NCBI GenBank assembly: GCA_944388385.1 | Contig: CALXIO010000001.1 | Coordinates: forward strand, 186,001 to 250,000 | Reading direction: 5' to 3' | Length of the DNA: 64,000 nt | DNA from: an uncultured Ruminiclostridium sp. | GTDB taxonomy: Bacteria > Bacillota > Clostridia > Oscillospirales > Ruminococcaceae | Shown: positions 7,639 through 15,293 of the stretch, piece after piece | Layout of the letters: each line of letters opens with the position of its first letter | Position numbering within the stretch: the first letter of the stretch is position 1 | Position numbers and translations under genes: made by a program | The notes under the pieces: model-generated | Databases searched by the model: none | The model's input: only the letters and a program-made list of their open reading frames with translations | What the model was told of the DNA's origin: nothing

Positions 7639-10242
7639 ATGGCAGAAAAAGAAAAGAAGCCGGCATCACAAAACGGCGAGTTTAAAACATCTCCGTTAGG
7701 CTTCGACAAAACAGAGGTAATGGAGTACATAGTTCAGCATAACAAGGAAACCAAGGCCTTAAAGGCTGAAAACGCTGAGCTGAAGGAAGAAGTTGAACGA
7801 CTGAAAAAACAGACTACGGCAGACGACCTGAAGGAAGAGCTGGAAAAGAAGAAGGCTGACCTTGATGCTCAGATTTTAGAGAGCAGAAAGCAGGTTCTTG
7901 ACGAACGCAGAAAGCTTGCCCAGACCGAAAAGCAGCTTCATGTGTTACAGGATCAGTTCAAGGCCTTAGGGGATGAGTATAATACATACAAGGATCATGC
8001 CGTAACTAAGATAGAAATGCTGAAGGCAAATGCTGCCAAGGGCGGCAAGGGCGGATCTATAAGCCCTAGCCAGCTTGATGAATTATCAAAGAAGGCATCA
8101 GGGGATGCCAATGCAGTAATTGATGATGCTAAGGCTAAGGCTATGGAGATAGCAAACGAGGCTAAGGCTTACTATGAAGCAACAGTAAAGCAGGCAGATG
8201 ACTATAAGGCAAATGTTATTTCACTTGCTGATAATTTTGTTGCAACTGTTGAAGAAAAGCCTGTTTCATCCGGCGGTGCATCAATTGACGTAAGAGCATT
8301 GTTCGGAAATTCCTCAGAGAAGATTTCCGGCACAGTGGGTGATGCAGTAAAGGTATCTGTTGAAACCTCCGTTGCCGCAAGCCTTGATATAGCGGCAAGA
8401 GCAGCGGCTGACAGCGCAAAGCAGGCAGCATTAAACAGTGCAGTAGCGGCTATTGATGAGGCTAAGGCTTCTGCTGTTGACAGCGCAAAGCAGGCTATTG
8501 AACAGGCAAAGCAGTCAGCATTTCTTGAGGCTGATTCAATGGTTAATTCTGCTAAGGCTACCATAACAGACAGCATTTCACAGGCTGTTTCAGGTACGGT
8601 AAATGAGGCTGTTGAGGGTGTTGTAACCACAGCACAGCAGGCTATCGAACAGGCTAAGCAGTCAGCTATCAATTCAGCAGGCGAGGTTGTGGAATCAGCC
8701 AAGGCCGCTATAATGGAAAGCATAGCACAGGCTGTTGCAAACGCAGTAAATGAGGCTGTTGCAGGTGCGGTAAGCACAGCACAGCAGGCTATAATTTCAG
8801 CTACCGAGGCCGCTATGGCAAATGCGGTAAGCACAGCACAGCAGGCTGTACTTGATACAGCTAATCAGGCGGCGGCAAAGGCTGCCGAGGATGCTATCGG
8901 CACAGCACAGCAGGCGATAGTATCTGCTACCGAATCCGCTATGGCAAAGGCTGTAAGCGGTGCAGAGGAGGCTATTACAAAGGCTACCGACGAGGCATCC
9001 GCAAAGGCTGTTGCAAATGCTGAACAGGCAGTAAATGAGGCTACCGAGGCGGCTATTGCAAAGGCAGTTTCCGATGCGATACAGACAGCGGCTATATCCT
9101 CAAGTGAAGCGGCTATGTACAGCGCAAAGACTGTGGCTGATGAAACTATTGAGGCGGCTGTAAAGGCGGCTGAAGAACAGATGGCAAATGCCGGACCTGT
9201 AAGCGAGGAGCCCGGTGCAAGACTGGTAGACAGCGAGGGTATGGCGGCTGCTAAGGCGGCTCTTGAAAATACTCCTGCGGCAAAGACTCCCGAATTTGCT
9301 GTTATGGATGTTGCACCCGTTGACTTTAAGCTGAAGCTTGATATAACCGAGGGTGACGGCGCTCCCGTTGTTGATGATGACGATGATGACTTTGATTTCA
9401 AGCAGGAATCAAACGGAATATTAAGCAGCTTTACATTTGTTAGCGCTGATACAGAGGATGATCTTGCAAGCGGTACAGATCATGGCTCAAGTAAGGAAAC
9501 AAAGGCTGCTTATATGTCAGACCTTATTATTGAGGAAGAGCCTGTAGCTGAGCCTGCTCCCAAGAAGTCAAAGGGCAAGAAGGCTAAGTCTGATGATATT
9601 TCCGATCTGCTTATGGATGACAGCGCAGAAGAAGCAAAGCCTGAACAGAAGTCCTCTGTAAAGGTTGTCGATGATGATGACTTCTCCTCACTTCTTGCAA
9701 ATGACGATGATGAGGTTAAGACTGATGATATAGTTATAAATTCCTTTGATAAGGATGATACCGATTTCTCCTCATTATTGGCTGACGATGATGATGAGGT
9801 TAAGACTGATGATGTTGTTATCAATTCCTCTGATAAGGATGATACAGACTTCTCCTCATTACTGGCTGATGATGAGCCTGCGACAGATTCCGAAAAGCCC
9901 CACGGAAGCGATCGTGAGCGTCCTGCATTTAAGGAAAGACTTAACGAAAGTCGTACAATGGGTGTTGCCGGCAAGGAAGAAAATCCCAACGATCCCTGGA
10001 AGGAGCTTGAGGCTGAAATGGGCGGCAAGCTTGAAAAGGCAGGGGGAGTAAACTCCGGCGCAGATGATGATATGACTGATGACGTTGATATGTCTGCTTA
10101 TGCTTCACTTATCAATAATGCCAACACCGGCGGCGGTGCGCAGTATGATCCCTCATGGGAAGAAAAGATGATGAACGGTATCCCGGATGATGATGACGAT
10201 GACGAAATGTCCTCCGGCGGTTCAGGCTTCTTTGATCTTTAA
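7639..10242 (+). CDS. Large DivIVA-domain, Ala-rich coiled-coil protein
   Basis: An 867-residue protein whose exact role I do not recognise. The ATG at 7639 follows GGGGGGT and gives MAEKEKK. Residues about 15-35 (FKTSPLGFDKTEVMEYI) are the membrane-binding start of DivIVA/GpsB proteins, which sense negative curvature at poles and septa. Next comes a Glu/Lys-rich coiled coil (about 36-115), then about 300 residues (roughly 190-510) of imperfect repeats such as STAQQAI and ATEAAMAKAV, nearly all Ala, Glu, Gln, Ser and Lys, predicting one very long amphipathic helix. The C-terminal third is acidic, with poly-Asp runs and three copies of a 28-residue repeat containing DDTDFSSLLADDDDEVKTDD at about 9675-9890. 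It is probably a cytoplasmic scaffold for cell division or polar growth. Family members are usually 150-250 residues. Confidence 0.75.
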   Translation: MAEKEKKPASQNGEFKTSPLGFDKTEVMEYIVQHNKETKALKAENAELKEEVERLKKQTTADDLKEELEKKKADLDAQILESRKQVLDERRKLAQTEKQLHVLQDQFKALGDEYNTYKDHAVTKIEMLKANAAKGGKGGSISPSQLDELSKKASGDANAVIDDAKAKAMEIANEAKAYYEATVKQADDYKANVISLADNFVATVEEKPVSSGGASIDVRALFGNSSEKISGTVGDAVKVSVETSVAASLDIAARAAADSAKQAALNSAVAAIDEAKASAVDSAKQAIEQAKQSAFLEADSMVNSAKATITDSISQAVSGTVNEAVEGVVTTAQQAIEQAKQSAINSAGEVVESAKAAIMESIAQAVANAVNEAVAGAVSTAQQAIISATEAAMANAVSTAQQAVLDTANQAAAKAAEDAIGTAQQAIVSATESAMAKAVSGAEEAITKATDEASAKAVANAEQAVNEATEAAIAKAVSDAIQTAAISSSEAAMYSAKTVADETIEAAVKAAEEQMANAGPVSEEPGARLVDSEGMAAAKAALENTPAAKTPEFAVMDVAPVDFKLKLDITEGDGAPVVDDDDDDFDFKQESNGILSSFTFVSADTEDDLASGTDHGSSKETKAAYMSDLIIEEEPVAEPAPKKSKGKKAKSDDISDLLMDDSAEEAKPEQKSSVKVVDDDDFSSLLANDDDEVKTDDIVINSFDKDDTDFSSLLADDDDEVKTDDVVINSSDKDDTDFSSLLADDEPATDSEKPHGSDRERPAFKERLNESRTMGVAGKEENPNDPWKELEAEMGGKLEKAGGVNSGADDDMTDDVDMSAYASLINNANTGGGAQYDPSWEEKMMNGIPDDDDDDEMSSGGSGFFDL

Positions 10243-10263
10243 TTATTAAATATCAGCTTATAT

Positions 10264-10285
10264 GCGGCAATCGAAAGATTGCCGC
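10264..10285 (+). terminator. Hairpin between the coiled-coil gene and the hydro-lyase gene
   Basis: A 9-bp stem, GCGGCAATC/GATTGCCGC with a GAAA loop, followed only by TTATGGTTTT. The weak T-tract suggests partial termination with read-through to the next gene. Confidence 0.55.
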
Positions 10286-10308
10286 TTATGGTTTTAGAAA
10301 GGAACAGT

Positions 10309-10854
10309 ATGGAGATACACACATCACAGCTTAAAGAGGTTGCCAAGACCCTTCGAGCAGGAGATAAAATAGAATTGTCCGGTACGGTATATACATCCCG
10401 TGATGCGGCACATAAAAGAATAAAGGAGCTTATGGAAAAGGGAGAGCCTATACCCTATGACCTTGACGGTGCGGTAATTTACTATGCCGGCCCTACAGGT
10501 ACTAAGGAGGGTATGGCAATAGGCTCCTGCGGACCTACCACCTCCGGCAGAATGGACCCCTATGCCCCCTTATTTCTTGATAAGGGACTTATTGCCATGA
10601 TAGGCAAGGGGGAAAGAGATCAGGCGGTAGTGGATGCCATACAGCGCAATAATGCGGTATATTTCTGCGCCATAGGGGGAGCAGGGGCTCTTGCCTGCAA
10701 GTGCATTACAGAGTGTGAGATTATAGCCTTTGAGGATTTAGGCTGTGAAAGTGTAAAAAGGCTCACCTTTGATAAATTTCCTCTTATAGTTGCAATAGAC
10801 TGCATGGGCGGAGATATATTCAAAACCGGCAGAGCACAGTATGAGGTAAAATAA
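10309..10854 (+). CDS. Fe-S hydro-lyase beta subunit (fumarase / tartrate dehydratase C-terminal type)
   Basis: A 181-residue protein equal to the C-terminal half of class I fumarases and the beta subunit of L(+)-tartrate dehydratase. Signatures are the LRAGDKIELSGTVYTSRDAAH start, YYAGPTG, IGSCGPTTSGRMD and CAIGGAGALA. AAAGGAA lies six bases before the chosen ATG. In two-subunit enzymes the alpha subunit carries the Fe-S cluster and is normally encoded next door. Here the neighbours are a coiled-coil protein and a sigma factor, so it is an orphan within this window. Substrate cannot be told from sequence; fumarate is the likeliest. Confidence 0.85.
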   Translation: MEIHTSQLKEVAKTLRAGDKIELSGTVYTSRDAAHKRIKELMEKGEPIPYDLDGAVIYYAGPTGTKEGMAIGSCGPTTSGRMDPYAPLFLDKGLIAMIGKGERDQAVVDAIQRNNAVYFCAIGGAGALACKCITECEIIAFEDLGCESVKRLTFDKFPLIVAIDCMGGDIFKTGRAQYEVK

Positions 10855-10981
10855 AAAGTAATATAAAAAATATTCACTTATTGAATTAAGCTACTCCTGT
10901 GAAAATCGGAGAATTGTACAAAAAAATTTAAGAAAATAGAGCAGTTACATTACAGTTACAGTTTTATTTATAAAAAAACTG

Positions 10982-11010
10982 TTGACATTCGCTTAAATGC
11001 GTGATATAAT
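10982..11010 (+). promoter_or_regulatory. Sigma-A promoter of the sigma factor gene
   Basis: TTGACA (10982-10987), 17-bp spacer, TATAAT (11005-11010). Confidence 0.9.
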
Positions 11011-11055
11011 TCGGTTGTAGTGTAAGACGAGGGCAAAATTGCCGTTGAGGTACAG

Positions 11056-11643
11056 ATGAGTAAGAACAGCAAAAAAATAGAATCTTTAACTGACGAGGAG
11101 CTTGTAAAGGAAGTTCAGTCGGGTGAAAATGAGGATATTGCCGTTAATATACTTGTGGAGAGGTATATACCTGTAATAAGGATAAAGGCAGCTTCCATGA
11201 TCAGATATTGTCCTTCTGCGGATTATGATGATTTGTATTCTGACGGTATGCTGGGACTCATTAAGGCCATGCGTGGTTACAAGGAGGACAAGGGTGCTAA
11301 GTTTGTGTCCTTTGCGAATTTCTGCATCAAGAATGCCATGAGAACCACCATGCGTGCCGCTATTAAAAATTCTCCCCTTAATAAGCAGGAGGATTTCGAC
11401 TTTGATACTTTAGAGGACAATGCCGCAACAGCGGAGCAGTCCTATATAAAGAAGGAGGAGGACAGGGAATTTTATTCCATGCTGGAATCCCTTCTTACAA
11501 AAAAGGAGTATCAGGTGCTTTCAATGTATCTTCGCCGCATGACCTATCAGCAGATAGCAAGTGAGCTTTCTGTCAGCGAAAAGGCGGTGGATAATGCGTT
11601 ACAGCGTGCAAAGGCAAAGCTCAAGGCTCACATTACAAAGTAA
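11056..11643 (+). CDS. Sigma-70 family factor, SigH-like
   Basis: A 195-residue alternative sigma factor. Region 2 is clear (DYDDLYSDGMLGLIKAMRGY followed by FVSFANFCIKNAM), and region 4 ends in a helix-turn-helix (MTYQQIASELSVSEKAVDNA). No region 3 domain is evident. The start ERYIPVIRIKAA and overall layout resemble Spo0H/SigH of Firmicutes, which drives early sporulation and transition-state genes, but the gene is not in the usual sigH setting (secE-nusG-rpl), so I call it SigH-like only. GTTGAGG serves as ribosome site. It has its own strong promoter and the zinc-ribbon gene follows after 44 bases. Confidence 0.8.
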   Translation: MSKNSKKIESLTDEELVKEVQSGENEDIAVNILVERYIPVIRIKAASMIRYCPSADYDDLYSDGMLGLIKAMRGYKEDKGAKFVSFANFCIKNAMRTTMRAAIKNSPLNKQEDFDFDTLEDNAATAEQSYIKKEEDREFYSMLESLLTKKEYQVLSMYLRRMTYQQIASELSVSEKAVDNALQRAKAKLKAHITK

Positions 11644-11687
11644 TATTAAATCCACGCAGGTGCGTGAGAAATCTGAGGTGTATCACA

Positions 11688-11963
11688 ATGTACGAAGACA
11701 AGACTTTAATCTGCAAGGATTGCGGACAGGAGTTCGTATTCTCTGCAGGCGAGCAGGAATTCTATGCTCAGAACGGCTTTACAAACGAGCCTAAGAGATG
11801 CAAGGCGTGTCGTGACGCAAAGAAGAACGGCGGCGTAAAGCGTGAATACTTTACAGCTGTTTGTGCTGATTGCGGCGGCGAGGCAAGAGTACCCTTCCAG
11901 CCCCACGAAGACAAGCCTGTATATTGCAGTGAATGCTACGCAAAAAGATGCGAGCAGAAGTAA
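11688..11963 (+). CDS. Zinc-ribbon protein
   Basis: A 91-residue cytoplasmic protein with two treble-clef or zinc-ribbon-like modules: CKDCGQEF...CKACRDAKK near the start and CADCGGEARVPF...CSECYAKR at the end, each a CxxC pair. TGAGGTG precedes the ATG at 11688; an in-frame ATG at 11664 lacks a ribosome site. Such small proteins are widespread in Firmicutes and have no settled function. It is probably read from the sigma-factor promoter; a small CACGC/GCGTG hairpin at 11653-11666 lies between the two genes. Confidence 0.8.
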   Translation: MYEDKTLICKDCGQEFVFSAGEQEFYAQNGFTNEPKRCKACRDAKKNGGVKREYFTAVCADCGGEARVPFQPHEDKPVYCSECYAKRCEQK

Positions 11964-12032
11964 CCCATATATCGTTTTTGCGCAATTAAAGCTTGTCCTG
12001 AACTCGCGTTGCACAAATAAGGTTATCGGTGA

Positions 12033-12060
12033 CCCCCGTATTTTACGGGGGTTTTGTTTT
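12033..12060 (+). terminator. Terminator of the sigma factor/zinc-ribbon unit
   Basis: CCCCCGTA/TACGGGGG with a TTT loop, then TTTTGTTTT. The duplicate at 12624-12651 has a damaged 3' arm (ACTGGG), so only this copy forms the full stem. Confidence 0.9.
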
Positions 12061-12155
12061 ATGGGAAATATAAAGGACAGAAAAAGTTCTGACTGTTTAC
12101 TTTTCGGAAATGTCATGCTATAATAGCCACATAGACTTCTGAAAGGAAAATAAAA

Positions 12156-12213
12156 ATGTGAAATATTCTTTTTATCATTCTTATAGTCCTTGTGGTGGTA
12201 CTTATATAACTAA
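12156..12213 (+). pseudogene. rmuC 5' fragment
   Basis: Aligns base for base with 12747-12804, the beginning of rmuC, including its AAAGGAAAATAAAA ribosome region and ATG. TGA replaces codon 2 and TAA closes the segment where similarity stops. Non-functional remnant. Confidence 0.88.
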
Positions 12214-12240
12214 ATTTTCTTTTGAAAATTGTTCAATACT

Positions 12241-12276
12241 ATCATTATAATACTGTGTGCAGTATTATATAATGAT
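12241..12276. promoter_or_regulatory. Inverted repeat upstream of the inserted small gene
   Basis: ATCATTATAATACTG and CAGTATTATATAATGAT face each other around TGTG, a 15-bp hairpin with a 2-base bulge. It may be an operator or the trace of an insertion; it lies inside sequence that is foreign to rmuC. Confidence 0.5.
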
Positions 12277-12323
12277 AATGTTATAAATCTTGCACTTATA
12301 TTTCAATGAAAGGAGTGATTTAA

Positions 12324-12533
12324 ATGTCAAATTTTACATTTGAAGAGATCGATTTGATCGCTGCTGTCGGAACCGATACGGTAGATGATACTTTAACAGC
12401 AATTTTTGATCTTATGCCTCATATTCAGGACTCTTCATTTAAAAGAATTGCCGAAGGCGTTATAAGCAAGCTGGAAAATATGTCAGAAGAAGAATTTAAA
12501 GAGCATCGCTTCAAAGAAAAAGCAACGATGTAA
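12324..12533 (+). CDS. Small transposon-transfer-assisting (TTRAP-like) protein
   Basis: A 69-residue acidic protein with AAAGGAG at good distance from the ATG. The pattern MSNFTFEEIDLIAA, then DLMPHIQD, then ISKLENMSEEEF matches the small TTRAP-type proteins carried by conjugative transposons (N-terminal FTxEExxL, central LPYIxD, C-terminal KLxxMTxEEF). The match is by eye only. It lies within a 317-base segment (12214-12530) that interrupts the decayed rmuC copy, and its TAA stop is made from the first bases of the remaining rmuC piece. No other element genes are beside it, so it is probably a stranded fragment of a mobile element. Confidence 0.55.
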   Translation: MSNFTFEEIDLIAAVGTDTVDDTLTAIFDLMPHIQDSSFKRIAEGVISKLENMSEEEFKEHRFKEKATM

Positions 12534-12609
12534 TAAATCAGCTTTCACGGAATATCCGGCTCTAAACCGAAAACATCACCGCCCTTAACAATCAGCAGAT
12601 AACTCAGTT
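12531..12609 (+). pseudogene. rmuC internal fragment
   Basis: Matches 12904-12982 within rmuC with about ten substitutions, then runs directly into the second copy of the duplicated terminator unit. Together with 12156-12213 it shows that a second rmuC copy was interrupted and reduced. Confidence 0.85.
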
Positions 12610-12686
12610 AAGGTTATTTGTGACCCCCGTATTTTACTGGGTTTTTGTTTTATGGGGAATATAAAGGACAGAAAAAGTTCTGACTG

Positions 12687-12715
12687 TTTACTTTTTGGAA
12701 ATGTCATGCTATAAT
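12687..12715 (+). promoter_or_regulatory. Promoter of rmuC
   Basis: TTTACT (12687-12692), 17 bp, TATAAT (12710-12715) with an extended TGC. An equivalent promoter exists 591 bases upstream in the duplicate and would transcribe the inserted small gene. Confidence 0.8.
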
Positions 12716-12746
12716 AGATACATAGACTTCTGAAAGGAAAATAAAA

Positions 12747-13877
12747 ATGGAAAATATTCTTCTTATAATCCTTATAGTTCTTGTGGTGATACTTATAGGT
12801 ATGCTTGCTGTGGTACTTTATAAGCTGAAAGCTTCGGTATCCGACAGGGATGCTATCAATAAGGAACAGCTTGAGGCTACGGTATCAAAATCAAACAACG
12901 AGGTAATAAATCAGCTTTCACGGAATATGCAGCTCCAGACTGAAAACATCACCGCCCTTAACAATCAGCAGATAACCCAGTTTGAAACAAGGGTACAAAG
13001 CCTTGAAAAAACCAACACCGCCGGCATTGAGCAAATAAGGCAGGAGGTAGGGGAAAAGCTCCAGACAAGGCTTGGTACTACCCTTACTAATTCCTTTAAT
13101 CAGGTAAATGTGAGCCTTCAATCGGTGAATAAGGGCATTGGGGAAATGCAGGCTCTTGCAAACAGCGTAGGGGATCTGAGGAAGATACTTGACAACGTAA
13201 AGACCAGGGGCATCTTAGGGGAATATCAGCTGGAGGCTATTATGGAGGAAATATTAAGCCCCGTGCAGTATGAGAAAAATGCAGAGGTAGTTCCCGGCTC
13301 AAACAAGAGGGTTGAATTTGCAGTAAAAATCCCCTCTGATGACAGCAAAACAATTTACCTTCCCATAGACTCAAAATTCCCCGGGGTAAAATACCATAAT
13401 TATATTGATGCCTGTGAAAGGGGAAATAAGCAGGAGGCGGGCATCGCTCTTAATTCCCTTAAAGCTGAGCTTGAACAGTGTGCTAAGGACATACACGATA
13501 AGTATGTTTCGCCTCCCTATACCGCTGAGTTCGGCATTATGTTTTTACCCTTTGAGGGGCTTTATATCACCGCTGTAAATAACGGCATGGTGGAGCTTCT
13601 TCAAAAGAAGTATAAAATATGCTTAGCAGGACCCTCCACCTTAGCGGCGCTGCTTAATGTGTTACAGATGGGACTGAAGGCCATATCATTAAAGCAGCAT
13701 AGTGATGAGGTGTGGAATTTGCTTGCTGAGGTTAAAACCGAGTTTGCTAAATTCGCTTCCTGCCTTGAAAAGGTGCAGAAAAATTTTACCGCCACCCAAA
13801 GCGAGCTTGACAGTCTTGTGGGAACAAGAACACGAGCCCTTACAAGAAAGCTAAATAAAATCGAACTTCCGGATTAG
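12747..13877 (+). CDS. rmuC: DNA recombination protein RmuC
   Basis: A 376-residue protein with an N-terminal membrane helix (about 3-25), a coiled coil (about 35-115) and the RmuC nuclease-like domain: GEYQLEAIMEEIL, then FAVKIP, LPIDSKFPG and the CLAGPSTLAALLNVLQMG block. RmuC limits recombination between short inverted repeats in Escherichia coli. It has its own promoter and terminator. The upstream 730 bases contain a broken partial duplicate of this gene. Confidence 0.93.
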   Translation: MENILLIILIVLVVILIGMLAVVLYKLKASVSDRDAINKEQLEATVSKSNNEVINQLSRNMQLQTENITALNNQQITQFETRVQSLEKTNTAGIEQIRQEVGEKLQTRLGTTLTNSFNQVNVSLQSVNKGIGEMQALANSVGDLRKILDNVKTRGILGEYQLEAIMEEILSPVQYEKNAEVVPGSNKRVEFAVKIPSDDSKTIYLPIDSKFPGVKYHNYIDACERGNKQEAGIALNSLKAELEQCAKDIHDKYVSPPYTAEFGIMFLPFEGLYITAVNNGMVELLQKKYKICLAGPSTLAALLNVLQMGLKAISLKQHSDEVWNLLAEVKTEFAKFASCLEKVQKNFTATQSELDSLVGTRTRALTRKLNKIELPD

Positions 13878-13920
13878 CGTTCATAAACTCCTTTTTACTT
13901 GTTTTCCTGTTATTTTATTT

Positions 13921-13949
13921 TAAGCCCCTTAATGGGGCTTATTCTTTTA
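13921..13949 (+). terminator. Terminator of rmuC
   Basis: TAAGCCCC/GGGGCTTA with a TTAAT loop, then TTCTTTT. The following 140 bases up to the ilvE promoter are AT-rich without visible features. Confidence 0.85.
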
Positions 13950-14087
13950 TGAATACTTAATATCGGAATTATGTACAAAATGCCCTAAAAAGAAGGACAC
14001 CTATTCAAAATTTCCTATAAATGCAATAGGGTTTTTAGGCAAAATGAAAGAAAAATATTTTCTTCCTTCAAAATTTTAAAAAATGTA

Positions 14088-14116
14088 TTTACATTTCATT
14101 TAAAAAGTGCTATAAT
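14088..14116 (+). promoter_or_regulatory. Promoter of ilvE
   Basis: TTTACA (14088-14093), 17 bp, TATAAT (14111-14116), about 70 bases before the start codon. Confidence 0.88.
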
Positions 14117-14188
14117 TATCACAATCGGGTTTTCGTACCCAAAAATCTTTTTAATGCACAGCATTTATAGAAAGAAAGGTTGATAAAT

Positions 14189-15253
14189 ATGGAAATAAGA
14201 ATTGAAAAAACCACTGCTCCCAAGGCAAAGCCGGTTGACGAAACAAAGCTTGGCTTCGGTCATATCTTTACCGATCATATGTTCGTTATGGAATATGATA
14301 CAGGTATGGGCTGGCATGATGCAAGAATAGTACCCTACGGCGATATTTCACTTTCACCTGCGGCTATGGTACTTCACTATGGCCAGGAAATTTTCGAGGG
14401 TCTGAAGGCATACCGTACACCCGACGGCAATATTCAGTTCTTCCGTCCCGAAGAAAACTTCAAGAGAATGAACATTTCCGCTGAGCGTCTTGTAATTCCT
14501 CAGATAAACGTTGAGGACTGCTTACAGGCACTTCATGAGCTGGTTAAGATAGATGCAGACTGGGTACCCCATACAGACGGTGCTTCTCTTTACATCCGTC
14601 CCTTTATCTTTGCGGCTGACCCCTTCCTTGGTGTTCGCCCCGGTGATAAGTATTACTTTATGATCATTATGTCACCCTCCGGTGCTTACTATGCTTCCGG
14701 CCTTGACCCTGTAAATATCTACGTTGAAACAAACTATGTACGTGCAGTAAGAGGCGGTATGGGCTTTACAAAGACAGGCGGCAACTACGCTGCTTCTCTT
14801 GCAGGTCAGGATGAGGCTCACAAGCAGAACTACTCACAGGTATTATGGCTTGACGGTGTGGAAAGAAAGTACATAGAAGAGGTTGGCGCTATGAACATCT
14901 TCTTTGTAATTGACGGCGAAATCGTTACTCCCGCACTTCAGGGCTCAATTCTTTCAGGTATCACAAGAAAGTCCTGCCTTGAGCTTTGCAAGAAGTGGGG
15001 CTATAAGGTATCTGAAAAGAGAATTACCATCCAGGAAATTGCAGATGCTTATGATGCAGGCAAGTTAGACGAGGTATTCGGTACAGGTACAGCGGCAGTT
15101 ATCTCTCCTGTAGGCCACTTAAAGTGGGAAGACAAGGTTATGGAGATAAACGACAACAAGATAGGACCTATCTCTCAGAAGCTCTACAATACAATGACAG
15201 GTATGCAGTACGGAAAGCTGGCTGATGATATGGGCTGGATCGAAAAGCTGTAA
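14189..15253 (+). CDS. ilvE: Branched-chain amino acid aminotransferase
   Basis: Last step of Leu, Ile and Val synthesis and first step of their breakdown. The ATG at 14189 follows GAAAGGT; a TTG nine bases upstream is less likely. The 354-residue protein is of the eukaryote-like long BCAT type: LHYGQEIFEGLKAYR, the PLP lysine K195 in FTKTGGNYAASL, and VGAMNIFFV. It has its own promoter and is followed 40 bases later by glyQS without a terminator between, so the two may share a transcript. Confidence 0.95.
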   Translation: MEIRIEKTTAPKAKPVDETKLGFGHIFTDHMFVMEYDTGMGWHDARIVPYGDISLSPAAMVLHYGQEIFEGLKAYRTPDGNIQFFRPEENFKRMNISAERLVIPQINVEDCLQALHELVKIDADWVPHTDGASLYIRPFIFAADPFLGVRPGDKYYFMIIMSPSGAYYASGLDPVNIYVETNYVRAVRGGMGFTKTGGNYAASLAGQDEAHKQNYSQVLWLDGVERKYIEEVGAMNIFFVIDGEIVTPALQGSILSGITRKSCLELCKKWGYKVSEKRITIQEIADAYDAGKLDEVFGTGTAAVISPVGHLKWEDKVMEINDNKIGPISQKLYNTMTGMQYGKLADDMGWIEKL

Positions 15254-15293
15254 TTTATTTTATTTTTTAAGGTGCATGAAAGGAATTATATAA

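Larger units (their letters stand above)
12018..12213 (+). repeat. First copy of a tandem duplication (terminator + promoter + rmuC start)
   Basis: Bases 12018-12213 recur at 12609-12804 with a constant offset of 591 and only scattered substitutions. The repeated unit contains a terminator, a TTTACT-17-TATAAT promoter and the first 58 bases of rmuC. In this copy the rmuC frame is closed by TGA at codon 2. Confidence 0.9.

Noticed and set aside
8202..8834. Long minus-strand frame inside the coiled-coil gene
   Set aside because: It is an antisense shadow of a repetitive Ala-rich coding sequence, has no ribosome site and is Ala/Ser-rich by necessity.
12214..12530. Insertion sequence in the rmuC duplicate
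   Set aside because: There is no transposase frame, and no terminal inverted repeats or target duplication could be recognised at the junctions.
14117..14188. T-box leaders before ilvE, glyQS, ilvB, serC, leuC and proB
   Set aside because: I looked for the conserved T-box antiterminator sequence and a specifier stem; leaders are too short and none was found.
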